A stretch of 64,000 nucleotides of DNA, taken from the NCBI RefSeq assembly GCF_003609635.1, contig NZ_MCIA01000009.1, forward strand, positions 96,428 to 160,427, given 5' to 3'. Below are positions 1 to 7,295 of this stretch, in pieces; the stretch's first letter is position 1, and each line of letters begins with the position of its first letter. Under the pieces are notes generated by a model. That model saw only the letters and a program-made list of their open reading frames with translations, ran no database searches and had not been told where the DNA came from. The stretch is from Lacrimispora algidixylanolytica. Lineage in GTDB: Bacteria > Bacillota > Clostridia > Lachnospirales > Lachnospiraceae. A program made the translations under genes and the position numbers.

Positions 1-175
1 TAATCGCTACCAATGCAATTACGGCCCCTTTGTTTTTTATAAATGCAGATATCACATCGCTCCAATAAGAGCGGGCTGGATATACCTGATCCACGCCTAA
101 GTCACGGTTTTTAGCCAGGAGAAAATCATCTGGTTGAAATTCAAAGGATGGAACGTTTTCCCGATTAGTGCTCAT
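1..175 (-). CDS. oppC: Oligopeptide ABC transporter permease OppC, N-terminal part
   Basis: Partial gene running off the left edge; only about 58 N-terminal residues are present. The ATG at 175 lies inside the last codons of oppB, and its Shine-Dalgarno GGAGGG is also within oppB, which indicates translational coupling. The visible part is the polar cytoplasmic N-terminus typical of OppC/DppC, ending in the start of the first membrane helix (AVIALVAI). By position it should be the second permease of the peptide importer encoded by the two following genes. The assignment rests on gene order plus this short N-terminus. Confidence 0.8.
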   Translation of the reverse strand, partial: MSTNRENVPSFEFQPDDFLLAKNRDLGVDQVYPARSYWSDVISAFIKNKGAVIALVAI

Positions 176-1109
176 AATTACCCTCCTTTGCCAACCTGAT
201 CCTAGGATCGATGATTCCATATAAGATATCTACAAAAAGCATAATTCCAATGTACATAGCACTGTAAATAAAGGCCAGGGTCACAATGACGTTATAATCA
301 TTTGACTGTATGGCAGTTACCAAAAGGCTTCCGATTCCTGGTATGGAGAATATCTTTTCCACCACCAAAGATCCGGTCATCAAACTTACCACCAAAGGCG
401 CTAGAACCGTAATAATAGGAATCAGGGCATTTTTAAGACCGTGAACCAATATCAACCTCCACTCAGGGAGTCCCTTACTTTCTGCCAGTAGCATATAATC
501 AGAACCTAAGACCTCAAGCATCTCTGTCCTTGTAAAACGGGCCACCGTAGCCACCGTAAACATGGCCAGGGAGATGGTAGGAAGGACAGAGGACTTCATT
601 GCAGCTTCTTGCTGATATAAAAGAGGGAACCAGTGGACTCGGTATCCCAAAGAGTAAGAAAGGGCCAGTGCGAACACGTAGGACGGCAGACTTACCCCCA
701 GCACGGATACAACCGTGGTTAAGGTATCAAATATGGTGTTATGCTTTAGAGCCGCTAGAAGCCCTAGAAACAGCCCTATCACCGTACCAAGAAGCACCGC
801 CTGACCTCCGATGCGAATGGACACCGGAAGTCTGGATGCTAAAAGTGTGGTGATTGAGGTGTTTTTTGATATGGTATAGGATACTCCAAAATCACCTGTA
901 ACCATATGTTTTACATATTGAATGAATCGGTAATAAACTGGCTGATCAAGGCCGTATTTGTCATTTAAAAGAGCTACCTGAGACTGGGTCAGCTTTTCAT
1001 CGTTAAAGGGGGATCCTGGCATCAGTTCCAGCATCAAAAACAGGATAAAAAGAATTGCCAATAAGGTTGCTAAAGAAATACAGAGCCGCTTTGCAACGTA
1101 TCGTTTCAA
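165..1109 (-). CDS. oppB: Oligopeptide ABC transporter permease OppB
   Basis: 314-residue inner-membrane permease of the binding-protein-dependent transport family, normal length for OppB/DppB. It begins with a hydrophobic helix after MKRYVAKR and has about six membrane segments. The cytoplasmic EAA loop, which contacts the ATPase, is visible around residues 195-235 (SDYMLLAESKG, GLKNALIPI). It lies 27 bp downstream of oppA and overlaps oppC by 11 bp, so the three form one operon for peptide uptake. The ATPases oppD and oppF are presumably beyond the window. Confidence 0.93.
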   Translation of the reverse strand: MKRYVAKRLCISLATLLAILFILFLMLELMPGSPFNDEKLTQSQVALLNDKYGLDQPVYYRFIQYVKHMVTGDFGVSYTISKNTSITTLLASRLPVSIRIGGQAVLLGTVIGLFLGLLAALKHNTIFDTLTTVVSVLGVSLPSYVFALALSYSLGYRVHWFPLLYQQEAAMKSSVLPTISLAMFTVATVARFTRTEMLEVLGSDYMLLAESKGLPEWRLILVHGLKNALIPIITVLAPLVVSLMTGSLVVEKIFSIPGIGSLLVTAIQSNDYNVIVTLAFIYSAMYIGIMLFVDILYGIIDPRIRLAKEGNYEH

Positions 1110-1136
1110 GGGTATCTCTCCTATCTCATTCAGCCA

Positions 1137-2819
1137 TTAATTCTTGACTGTATTTTTAAAGTATCGGTTAATTGCTATGGAATGGAAATCAATGCCTTCT
1201 ACGCCTGCTTTTTGCATCACTGCATTTCCCTTTTGGTAAACAGGGAAGATGACTGCATCATCGCAAACGATTTTCTCAGCGTCTGCAAGCGCTTTCCACC
1301 GTTTCACTGGATCAAGGGCAAGTTCTCCCTTTTTGCTTGATTCAATGATGGAATCGTAGTCCTTATTGCTCCAGAAACCGTAGTTGTTGGGGTTACCTGT
1401 GGTCCACATATTAAGATAAGTCATAGGGTCTGCATAATCTGGTCCCCAACGAGTAAGGCCGATTTCAAACTCCCCTGCCTGCATTCTTTCCACACGGTTT
1501 TTCTTTGGCATCTGCTCTAAAGTAATGGTGATTCCAGGTAACGTAGTCTGAATCTCTGACTGTAAGAACTGAGCAACGTTAATGGCTGACTCCGTATCCT
1601 CTACAATCATGGTATAAGTCAGGGTGTCAACTCCCAGCTCCTTTTTCGCTGCTTCCCAATACTTTAATGCCTCAGCTTTATCGGTTTTAAAATAATTACT
1701 GCCAGCGGTTTCTCTGTAATCTTTTCCATCAGGTCCGGTTGCCAAAAGGGTGGGGACTGCAAAATAAGCAGGAATAGAACCATCCTTTAAGATATTGTTA
1801 CACACCGCCTCTTTATCAAAGCTAAGAGACAATGCTTTTCTAAGATTTAAGTTTTCAAGACCAGCTACTTTGGTGTTTGGAGACATATACCACAGGTAAC
1901 CTGCCATGATGTTTTTAAATTCCGGATCTGCCTGGAACTGCTCCACCTGTTCTCCGGATAGGGTTACTACGTCAAGGTCTCCATTTTGATAGGCCAGAAT
2001 TGCCTGCTGGGAATCCTTAATTACCTGATACTTCATTCCATCAAGCTTAACTTTATCTGCGTCCCAGTAATCCTTGTTTTTCTCAAGGGTAATGGTGGTT
2101 GCCGCTGGCTCGTAAGAAGTAATCTTATAGGGCCCGTTTGATAACAATGTGTCTGGTGTGGTGGCATACTGATCTCCGGCTTTTTCAAAGAATTCCTGAT
2201 TGACCGGATAGAAGGTAGGAAATGCCATTAAAGATTCAAAATATGGGACAGGAACATCAAGCTCTACCTTTAAGGTCTTGTCATCCACAGCAGTCACCCC
2301 AAGGTCGTCAAGTGATTTTTCACCTGCTGCTACTGCGTCTGCATTCTTGATTCCTGCAATTCCAACAATAAATGCATACTCACTTGCCGTCTTTGGATCT
2401 ACGGCCCGTTTCCAGGCATATACAAAGTCTTTGGCTGTAACTGGTGTACCATTGGACCATTTAGCATCTCTTAAATGATAGGTAAGAGTCATGCCATCCC
2501 CACTTTTTTCTACGCTTTCTGCCAGAGCAGGTACGGGATTTCCATCGGCACCTAGCTCATATAACCCATCGGTGGTATCAGCAATGACTTCAAAGGAAGT
2601 TCCATCGGTTGCGATCTGAGGATCCATGGAAGCCACTTCCACATCAATATGTACGTTTAATACCTTACCATTTTCCTTACTGCCTTCTTTAGTCTCTGCC
2701 TTTGCAGTAGAGGCTTGTGTTTCCTGAGACACTGTTTTCGAATTCCCACACGCGGTCAAAGACCAGGCCATAATGCCTGCTATACTGATAGCCGCTAATT
2801 TTTTTAGACTTTTTTTCAT
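1137..2819 (-). CDS. oppA: Peptide ABC transporter substrate-binding lipoprotein OppA
   Basis: Extracellular solute-binding protein, family 5, which captures oligopeptides for OppBC. The start at 2819 is preferred because AGGGGG lies seven bases upstream; an upstream in-frame ATG at 2840 would put that RBS inside the gene. The resulting 560-residue product has a lipoprotein signal peptide with lipobox LTAC and the acylated cysteine at residue 24. Family features include the early segment ASMDPQIATDGTS and the YHLRDAKWSNGTPVTAKDFVYAWKR region, written here only as landmarks (YHLRDAKWSNG, DFVYAWKR). First gene of the opp operon; a good promoter and a leader hairpin lie upstream. Confidence 0.93.
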   Translation of the reverse strand: MKKSLKKLAAISIAGIMAWSLTACGNSKTVSQETQASTAKAETKEGSKENGKVLNVHIDVEVASMDPQIATDGTSFEVIADTTDGLYELGADGNPVPALAESVEKSGDGMTLTYHLRDAKWSNGTPVTAKDFVYAWKRAVDPKTASEYAFIVGIAGIKNADAVAAGEKSLDDLGVTAVDDKTLKVELDVPVPYFESLMAFPTFYPVNQEFFEKAGDQYATTPDTLLSNGPYKITSYEPAATTITLEKNKDYWDADKVKLDGMKYQVIKDSQQAILAYQNGDLDVVTLSGEQVEQFQADPEFKNIMAGYLWYMSPNTKVAGLENLNLRKALSLSFDKEAVCNNILKDGSIPAYFAVPTLLATGPDGKDYRETAGSNYFKTDKAEALKYWEAAKKELGVDTLTYTMIVEDTESAINVAQFLQSEIQTTLPGITITLEQMPKKNRVERMQAGEFEIGLTRWGPDYADPMTYLNMWTTGNPNNYGFWSNKDYDSIIESSKKGELALDPVKRWKALADAEKIVCDDAVIFPVYQKGNAVMQKAGVEGIDFHSIAINRYFKNTVKN

Positions 2820-2854
2820 TATTTTCCCCCTCATATTCATTTTATTTTAATAAA

Positions 2855-2895
2855 AATAGTGTCTGACAGAGTTCTCCCTCTATTCAGACACTATT
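2855..2895 (-). promoter_or_regulatory. Leader hairpin with U-rich tail upstream of oppA
   Basis: A perfect 12-bp inverted repeat (2855-2866 and 2884-2895, arm AATAGTGTCTGA) encloses a 17-base loop. On the minus strand it is followed by UUUUUAUUAAAAU and then by the oppA RBS. It sits at or very near the 5' end of the predicted transcript. It may be an attenuator or a 5' stabilising stem; the sequence alone does not decide. Confidence 0.55.
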
Positions 2896-2911
2896 GTCAA
2901 AAATATTTGTT

Positions 2912-2940
2912 ACAATATATTATTTTTTAATATCTGTCAA
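2912..2940 (-). promoter_or_regulatory. Sigma-A type promoter of the opp operon
   Basis: On the minus strand TTGACA (2940-2935) is followed, after exactly 17 bases, by TATTGT (2917-2912). The predicted start point near 2905 is about 85 bases before the oppA start codon and just upstream of the leader hairpin. No other coding signal is seen in 2941-3080. Confidence 0.75.
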
Positions 2941-3082
2941 TATCGAACCAGCCATTAAACATTAAGTTAAGGCGATTCATCACTTTACAAGCCCAAAGCG
3001 TCGTTTTCTAATGCATATGCTTCTATAAATTAATTGAGAACAAAAAAAATTATTATTTAAAATATGTCCCGGCTAATAAAAT

Positions 3083-3115
3083 AAGACGGAGAAATAAAAA
3101 TCATCTCTCCGTCTT
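3083..3115 (-). terminator. Intrinsic terminator after the shikimate-kinase-like gene
   Basis: Perfect 10-bp stem (arm AAGACGGAGA, 3083-3092 with 3106-3115). On the minus strand it is followed by AUUUUAUUAG. It ends the pyrophosphatase/flavoprotein/kinase operon 42 bases after the last stop codon. Confidence 0.85.
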
Positions 3116-3156
3116 ACTCATTTTCTTGCATATTCATACATCAGTCTTACCAAATC

Positions 3157-3684
3157 TTATGTAGTAAGGCCAAATTTTTCTTCCATAATAGATCTTAACT
3201 CATCCACGATTATTCCTGCTTCCAGGCCTGTTTCATCGATTGTAATATCTGCATAAGATTCATAATAAGGAACTCTCTCCTCATATAACTCTTCAAGGGT
3301 CATACCGTCTTTTAAAACCACGCCCCGGTCAACCAGATTACCAAGTCGTTCCATTACATCATTAAGGCTTAGCTTTAGATAAACAACAATACTGATTTCC
3401 TTCAAATGTTCCATCGCTTCTTTTCCATAGATGACGCTTCCACCTGGGGCGATGACGCTATGGCTAACCTGAAGTTCCTTGTTGGTCCTGTTCTCCACCT
3501 CTAAAAATCCATCATCTCCACTTTCGGCTATGATTTCCTTTAACAACTTTCCTTCCTTTTCCTGTATCACAATATCCACGTCCACAAATGAATACCCAAG
3601 TCGTTTTGCCAAAAGAACACCAACAGTGCTCTTGCCGGAAGCGGGCATTCCGATGAGAGTTATGTTATCACGCATCTGGGTCAT
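3157..3684 (-). CDS. Shikimate kinase-like P-loop kinase
   Basis: 175 residues, the usual length for AroK-type shikimate kinases, which phosphorylate shikimate in aromatic amino acid synthesis. Visible motifs are the Walker A loop GMPASGKST (residues 12-20), the DxD pair VDVD (34-37), the glycine motif APGGSVI and a C-terminal ERVPYYESYADITID block. Oddly, the substrate-binding arginine of the canonical FRxxE motif is replaced by leucine (FLEVE, residues 60-64), and no other aro gene is nearby. The gene overlaps the upstream flavoprotein by four bases (ATGA) and has its RBS GGAGG within it. Family membership is secure; shikimate as the substrate is uncertain. Confidence 0.75.
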   Translation of the reverse strand: MTQMRDNITLIGMPASGKSTVGVLLAKRLGYSFVDVDIVIQEKEGKLLKEIIAESGDDGFLEVENRTNKELQVSHSVIAPGGSVIYGKEAMEHLKEISIVVYLKLSLNDVMERLGNLVDRGVVLKDGMTLEELYEERVPYYESYADITIDETGLEAGIIVDELRSIMEEKFGLTT

Positions 3685-4295
3685 CTACGTTTCCTCCTGC
3701 CGGCTGAACTTTTTCCAGACTTTCTTACTGAATATCCAAAACTGCCAAGTTTCTTCCCTTGTTCAAAATATTCTCCATGGGAATAGGATACAAGTCCTGC
3801 CTCATTTAAATGAAATTTGTTTTTCTCATCCATGTAACGGCTGTCTACAGTCACGCCTAAGATCTCAGCTAGAAACAAATCATGGCTGCCAAGGCGCTTT
3901 ACTTCAACCACCTTACAAGCCAGACAAACAGGGCTTTCTTCAATCCCTGGAGCTTTGACGTGCTTTAGGGCACAAGGAGTCAGCTTCATCTGGGCAAACT
4001 TATCTACCTCTCTGCCTGATTTTACACCACAGTAATCCGCAGCCCTCACCAGATCCTTGGATACCAGATTCACCACAAATTCCCCGGTCTCTTTTATAAT
4101 ATCATAAGAGTAGCGCTCCCTACGAACGGATATGGACAACATCGCCGGGGTAGAGCATATGGTGCCTGCCCAGGCAATTGTAATAATATTAGGTTTCTCG
4201 CCCTCTCTTTGACAACTTACCATAACAGCAGGAACTGGATAAAGCATATTACCAGGCTTCCACTCCACTTTGCTTGATTTTTCAGGATTTTTCAT
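3681..4295 (-). CDS. Flavin reductase-like FMN-binding protein
   Basis: 204-residue cytoplasmic protein of the flavin reductase-like/flavoredoxin family. It has the typical N-terminal run MLYPVPAVMVSC, the FMN-binding segment NIITIAWAGTICSTPAMLSISV (landmarks NIITIAWAG and PAMLSISV) and the conserved ETGEFVVNLVS stretch. These proteins bind FMN and act in electron transfer or flavin reduction; the partner here is unknown. The C-terminus is very basic (GRRKRR). It sits 13 bases after the pyrophosphatase gene and overlaps the kinase gene, so the three are co-transcribed. Confidence 0.88.
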   Translation of the reverse strand: MKNPEKSSKVEWKPGNMLYPVPAVMVSCQREGEKPNIITIAWAGTICSTPAMLSISVRRERYSYDIIKETGEFVVNLVSKDLVRAADYCGVKSGREVDKFAQMKLTPCALKHVKAPGIEESPVCLACKVVEVKRLGSHDLFLAEILGVTVDSRYMDEKNKFHLNEAGLVSYSHGEYFEQGKKLGSFGYSVRKSGKSSAGRRKRR

Positions 4296-4308
4296 AAGAT
4301 TATTCTCC

Positions 4309-5979
4309 TCATCCTTGAACAGCTAACATAATGCTTGGGATCAACTGTTTCTTTCTGGATACTACGCCTGGAAGACTTACTACATGATCTTCCTGTTCTT
4401 CTTTCCTGTTATCGATGCGGAAGGCTCTCTCTACGATCTGCTTTGCTCCCTGTCCCTCACATAAGAGCACAGTAGACTGCGACAGGATATTGGTTAACAT
4501 AAAGAACATCATGTCAACGCCGTGTTCTTCTCTCGCCTTTACCATGTATGGAATCATGCGATCTTTTAAATTAACAAGCTCCTTATCATTTAAGGAGGTG
4601 ATCTGTCCTACTCCAAAGGCAATTTTACCAACGGAAAACTTTTTAAAATCCTGATAGAAGATTTCTCCATCTGTTTTCCCCTTTAAATTACTTGCCGCTT
4701 CAAACATGGATGAGGCATACTTATCCGCATCAATACCTGCGATTTCTGCAAGTGCAAGAGCCGCAGTTTTATCTGCCTCTGTACAAGTTGGGGAACGGAA
4801 TAAAAGTGTATCGGAAATAATAGCACTGCATAAAAGTCCTGCAATCTGAGGTTCTATTTTTATGCTATTCTCCTGATACATCTGATATACAATGGTTGCG
4901 GTACAGCCCACCGGCTGGTTGCGGAAGAATACTGGCGCAATGGTCTCCACGGTGCCAAGTCTGTGATGATCGATGATTTCTAAAAGTTCCGCATTCTCCA
5001 TGCCTTCCACTGCCTGGGATTTCTCGTTATGATCCACCAAAATCAACCGTTTTCCTTTTGCACCAAGTAAGTTACGGCGGGATATCATACCTTTATATTT
5101 TCCATCCTTATCAAGGATTGGGAAATCACGGTGGCGTTTGCTGGCCATAACATCTTTGATTTCGTCGATATAATCCTCTTCTTCAAAGGTAATCAGCCCT
5201 TCGGTTTTCATAAAGTAGCTGATTGGAATGCTCTGGTTTACCAAACGAGCGGCAGTATACGTATCATATGGTGTCGTCACGATGGTACAGCCTCTTTCTT
5301 GAGCCAGTTTTTTGATGGTCATAGAAACAGAAGCTCCCTCGCAGACAATAATACAAGCTGCCTCCATCTCAATGGCGCAAAGCTGAGATTCATAACGGTT
5401 TCCTAAGATAACCAAATCTCCCTCAGAAATATAATATTCCATCATATCAGGATTGGCTGCTGCAATGAGTACCTTTCCCTTATCAAAATAAGCCTCTAGA
5501 TCTCCCACCACCAGATTGCCCTCTAGTGTCTCTACAATATTAGAGTATTGGGTGCAGGCTTTTGATAATATGCTGCTGTCATATACGTTCATATAGGATT
5601 TGGCAATGTCTCCGACCGTGATCAGTCCTTCCAAAATTCCATCTGCCGTAACCGCTGGTATGGTCACTGCATTGGCCTCCTGCATGAGATTCCATGCTAT
5701 TTTTAAGGACAATTTCTTCTTTACGCCCTTTGTTTCCCGAATCTCTATGTCAAGAACCTGGGTCTTTACATTCTCTATCAGTTCAGGGGCTTCCATGCCG
5801 AAATAGTTCAATACAAACTGAGTTTCTTCATTGACTCGTCCCGCTCGTCCGGGTCTGTAATCCTCACCAGTTAAAATCCGCTTTAAATTGGCATAGCAGA
5901 CCGCAGAACAGATGGAATCTGTATCAGGATTTTTGTGCCCGATGACGATAGTTTTTCTATTTTTATGGTTATCTCCCAT
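4309..5979 (-). CDS. ppaC: Manganese-dependent inorganic pyrophosphatase with CBS and DRTGG domains
   Basis: Family II pyrophosphatase of the DHH superfamily, hydrolysing PPi to two phosphates in the cytoplasm. The first DHH motif GHKNPDTDS lies near residue 14. It is followed by a regulatory insert with CBS, DRTGG and CBS domains (roughly residues 65-300), then VDHNE, the signature IIDHHRLG and a C-terminal SRKKQ substrate loop. CBS-containing members are known to be controlled by adenine nucleotides. The start at 5979 is chosen because AAGGAG is six bases upstream; an ATG at 5997 would include that RBS. First gene of a three-gene operon. Confidence 0.93.
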   Translation of the reverse strand: MGDNHKNRKTIVIGHKNPDTDSICSAVCYANLKRILTGEDYRPGRAGRVNEETQFVLNYFGMEAPELIENVKTQVLDIEIRETKGVKKKLSLKIAWNLMQEANAVTIPAVTADGILEGLITVGDIAKSYMNVYDSSILSKACTQYSNIVETLEGNLVVGDLEAYFDKGKVLIAAANPDMMEYYISEGDLVILGNRYESQLCAIEMEAACIIVCEGASVSMTIKKLAQERGCTIVTTPYDTYTAARLVNQSIPISYFMKTEGLITFEEEDYIDEIKDVMASKRHRDFPILDKDGKYKGMISRRNLLGAKGKRLILVDHNEKSQAVEGMENAELLEIIDHHRLGTVETIAPVFFRNQPVGCTATIVYQMYQENSIKIEPQIAGLLCSAIISDTLLFRSPTCTEADKTAALALAEIAGIDADKYASSMFEAASNLKGKTDGEIFYQDFKKFSVGKIAFGVGQITSLNDKELVNLKDRMIPYMVKAREEHGVDMMFFMLTNILSQSTVLLCEGQGAKQIVERAFRIDNRKEEQEDHVVSLPGVVSRKKQLIPSIMLAVQG

Positions 5980-6038
5980 GGTATCTCCTTTTTTCATAAT
6001 CTGTTTACAGGCCGTTCATATCCTGTTCACATCCGTTT

Positions 6039-6067
6039 TTTATACTAAATGTATAGAAAAATTGCAA
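6039..6067 (-). promoter_or_regulatory. Proximal promoter of ppaC
   Basis: Minus strand TTGCAA (6067-6062), 17-base spacer, TATAAA (6044-6039). It would give a 5' leader of about 50 bases before ppaC. Confidence 0.65.
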
Positions 6068-6114
6068 TACAAACAAGTTAATCAGTCAAGTTGCACATAG
6101 ATTTTTCATAATTG

Positions 6115-6137
6115 CCCTGGTTGTCCTACAACCAGGG
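6115..6137 (-). repeat. Perfect hairpin in the ppaC upstream region
   Basis: A 10-bp perfect stem with a three-base loop (arms 6115-6124 and 6128-6137, CCCTGGTTGT and its complement). It lies between the distal and proximal ppaC promoters and has no U-run on either strand. On the minus strand GAGGAG precedes it, and a seven-codon frame MKNLCAT follows. It may be a leader element; its function is unknown. Confidence 0.5.
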
Positions 6138-6179
6138 TCTCCTCAATTTATCCGATACATTGTCTTGTGAAGTATTCCC

Positions 6180-6207
6180 ATTATATCATAAATTAGCAAA
6201 TTGTAAA
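6180..6207 (-). promoter_or_regulatory. Distal promoter of ppaC
   Basis: Minus strand TTTACA (6207-6202), 16-base spacer, TATAAT (6185-6180). Transcripts from here would carry the hairpin at 6115-6137 in a leader of nearly 200 bases. Confidence 0.65.
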
Positions 6208-6244
6208 TAAGTGATACCGAATGGAAAAGGTTGATCCATAAGAA

Positions 6245-6292
6245 AATACCAGACCTGACCGACCACGAAGTGGCCAGCCAATATCTGGTATT
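6245..6292 (-). terminator. Intrinsic terminator after glucokinase
   Basis: Outer stem AATACCAGA/TCTGGTATT with an inner GGCCAC-TTCG-GTGGTC stem, followed on the minus strand by UUUUCUU. It ends the operon that contains transketolase and glucokinase. Confidence 0.85.
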
Positions 6293-6303
6293 ATGTTTGT
6301 AAT

Positions 6304-7248
6304 CTAATCCAAAATGAGCCTAGCCGCCCCGTAAATTCCTGCGTCATTGCCCAATGTGGCCAGTACAATACTGCCCTTGTTCTTAGATATCGGTGTGAAC
6401 TTTTCGTAATTATGGTCGATGGTATCAATCAGGAACTGACCTGCCTTTGATACTCCACCACCCAGAACAAAAACCTCCGGATCTATGGTCATGGCAACCT
6501 GGGAAAGTAAAAGTCCAAGATAATGGCCCACAATCTCCATAACTTCTAGAGCAAGGGGATCTCCTGCCTTTGCTTCATCCAGCACATCTTTTGCTGTGAC
6601 CTGTTGACCAAAACTTCTTAAGGAAGAAGGCAGATCCTTTGATGCCATCATTCTTTTTGCTTCGTTTGCGATTCCAGTCGCACTTGCAACCTGCTCCACA
6701 CAGCCGACTCCGCCGCAGTTGCAAGTTTCTGTTTCATCTCCACGAATATGGATATGTCCGATCTCTCCAGCCAAACCATGGCGTCCAGATACGATTTTCT
6801 CGTCAATGATCACTCCTCCGCCCACACCGGTTCCTAAGGTGACCATAACAATATCATGATATCCTTTTCCTCCGCCTTGCCACATCTCTCCAAGAGCTGC
6901 TACATTGGCATCGTTTGCGCTTTTTACCGGCAGACCATGAAGCATCTCACTCAGCTCTCGCTCGGGATATCGGTCACGCCAGCCTAAGTTGACGCAGACC
7001 TCTACATAACCATTGGGCAGAACAGGGCCCGGGATCCCAAGTCCGGCCCCCTGTATCTGATCAATGGGAATATTAAGTTCTTTCAGCTTTTCTAAAATAG
7101 AAGCTCCCACATCATCAAGGATGTATTTTCCACCCTCTTCTTTTCTGGTCGTCACTTCCCATTTATGTAAAAGCTCCCCTGTTACTTCAAACAGTCCCAT
7201 CTTTACAGAGGTACCGCCTACATCAACACCAATACATTTCATTCCCAT
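6304..7248 (-). CDS. glcK: ROK-family glucokinase
   Basis: 314 residues, the usual length for Gram-positive ROK glucokinases, which phosphorylate glucose with ATP to glucose-6-phosphate. The N-terminal phosphate-binding motif is IGVDVGGTSVK. A GLGIPGPV segment, the catalytic region GEIGHIH and the zinc-binding CNCGGVGCVE signature follow. It lies 47 bases after transketolase on the same strand and is followed by a strong terminator. The start could equally be the ATG six bases further in (7242), which matches the family N-terminus better. Confidence 0.93.
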   Translation of the reverse strand: MGMKCIGVDVGGTSVKMGLFEVTGELLHKWEVTTRKEEGGKYILDDVGASILEKLKELNIPIDQIQGAGLGIPGPVLPNGYVEVCVNLGWRDRYPERELSEMLHGLPVKSANDANVAALGEMWQGGGKGYHDIVMVTLGTGVGGGVIIDEKIVSGRHGLAGEIGHIHIRGDETETCNCGGVGCVEQVASATGIANEAKRMMASKDLPSSLRSFGQQVTAKDVLDEAKAGDPLALEVMEIVGHYLGLLLSQVAMTIDPEVFVLGGGVSKAGQFLIDTIDHNYEKFTPISKNKGSIVLATLGNDAGIYGAARLILD

Positions 7249-7295
7249 GGCCCTTAATGCTCCTTTTCCTTTTGTATCAAGATGTCGGAAACTTA

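Noticed and set aside
599..853. 84-codon plus-strand frame opposite oppB
   Set aside because: Shadow of the well-supported oppB gene, with no RBS.
5998..6300. Possible riboswitch or T-box upstream of ppaC
   Set aside because: No conserved T-box core, FMN or other riboswitch motif could be recognised; only a simple hairpin and promoters.
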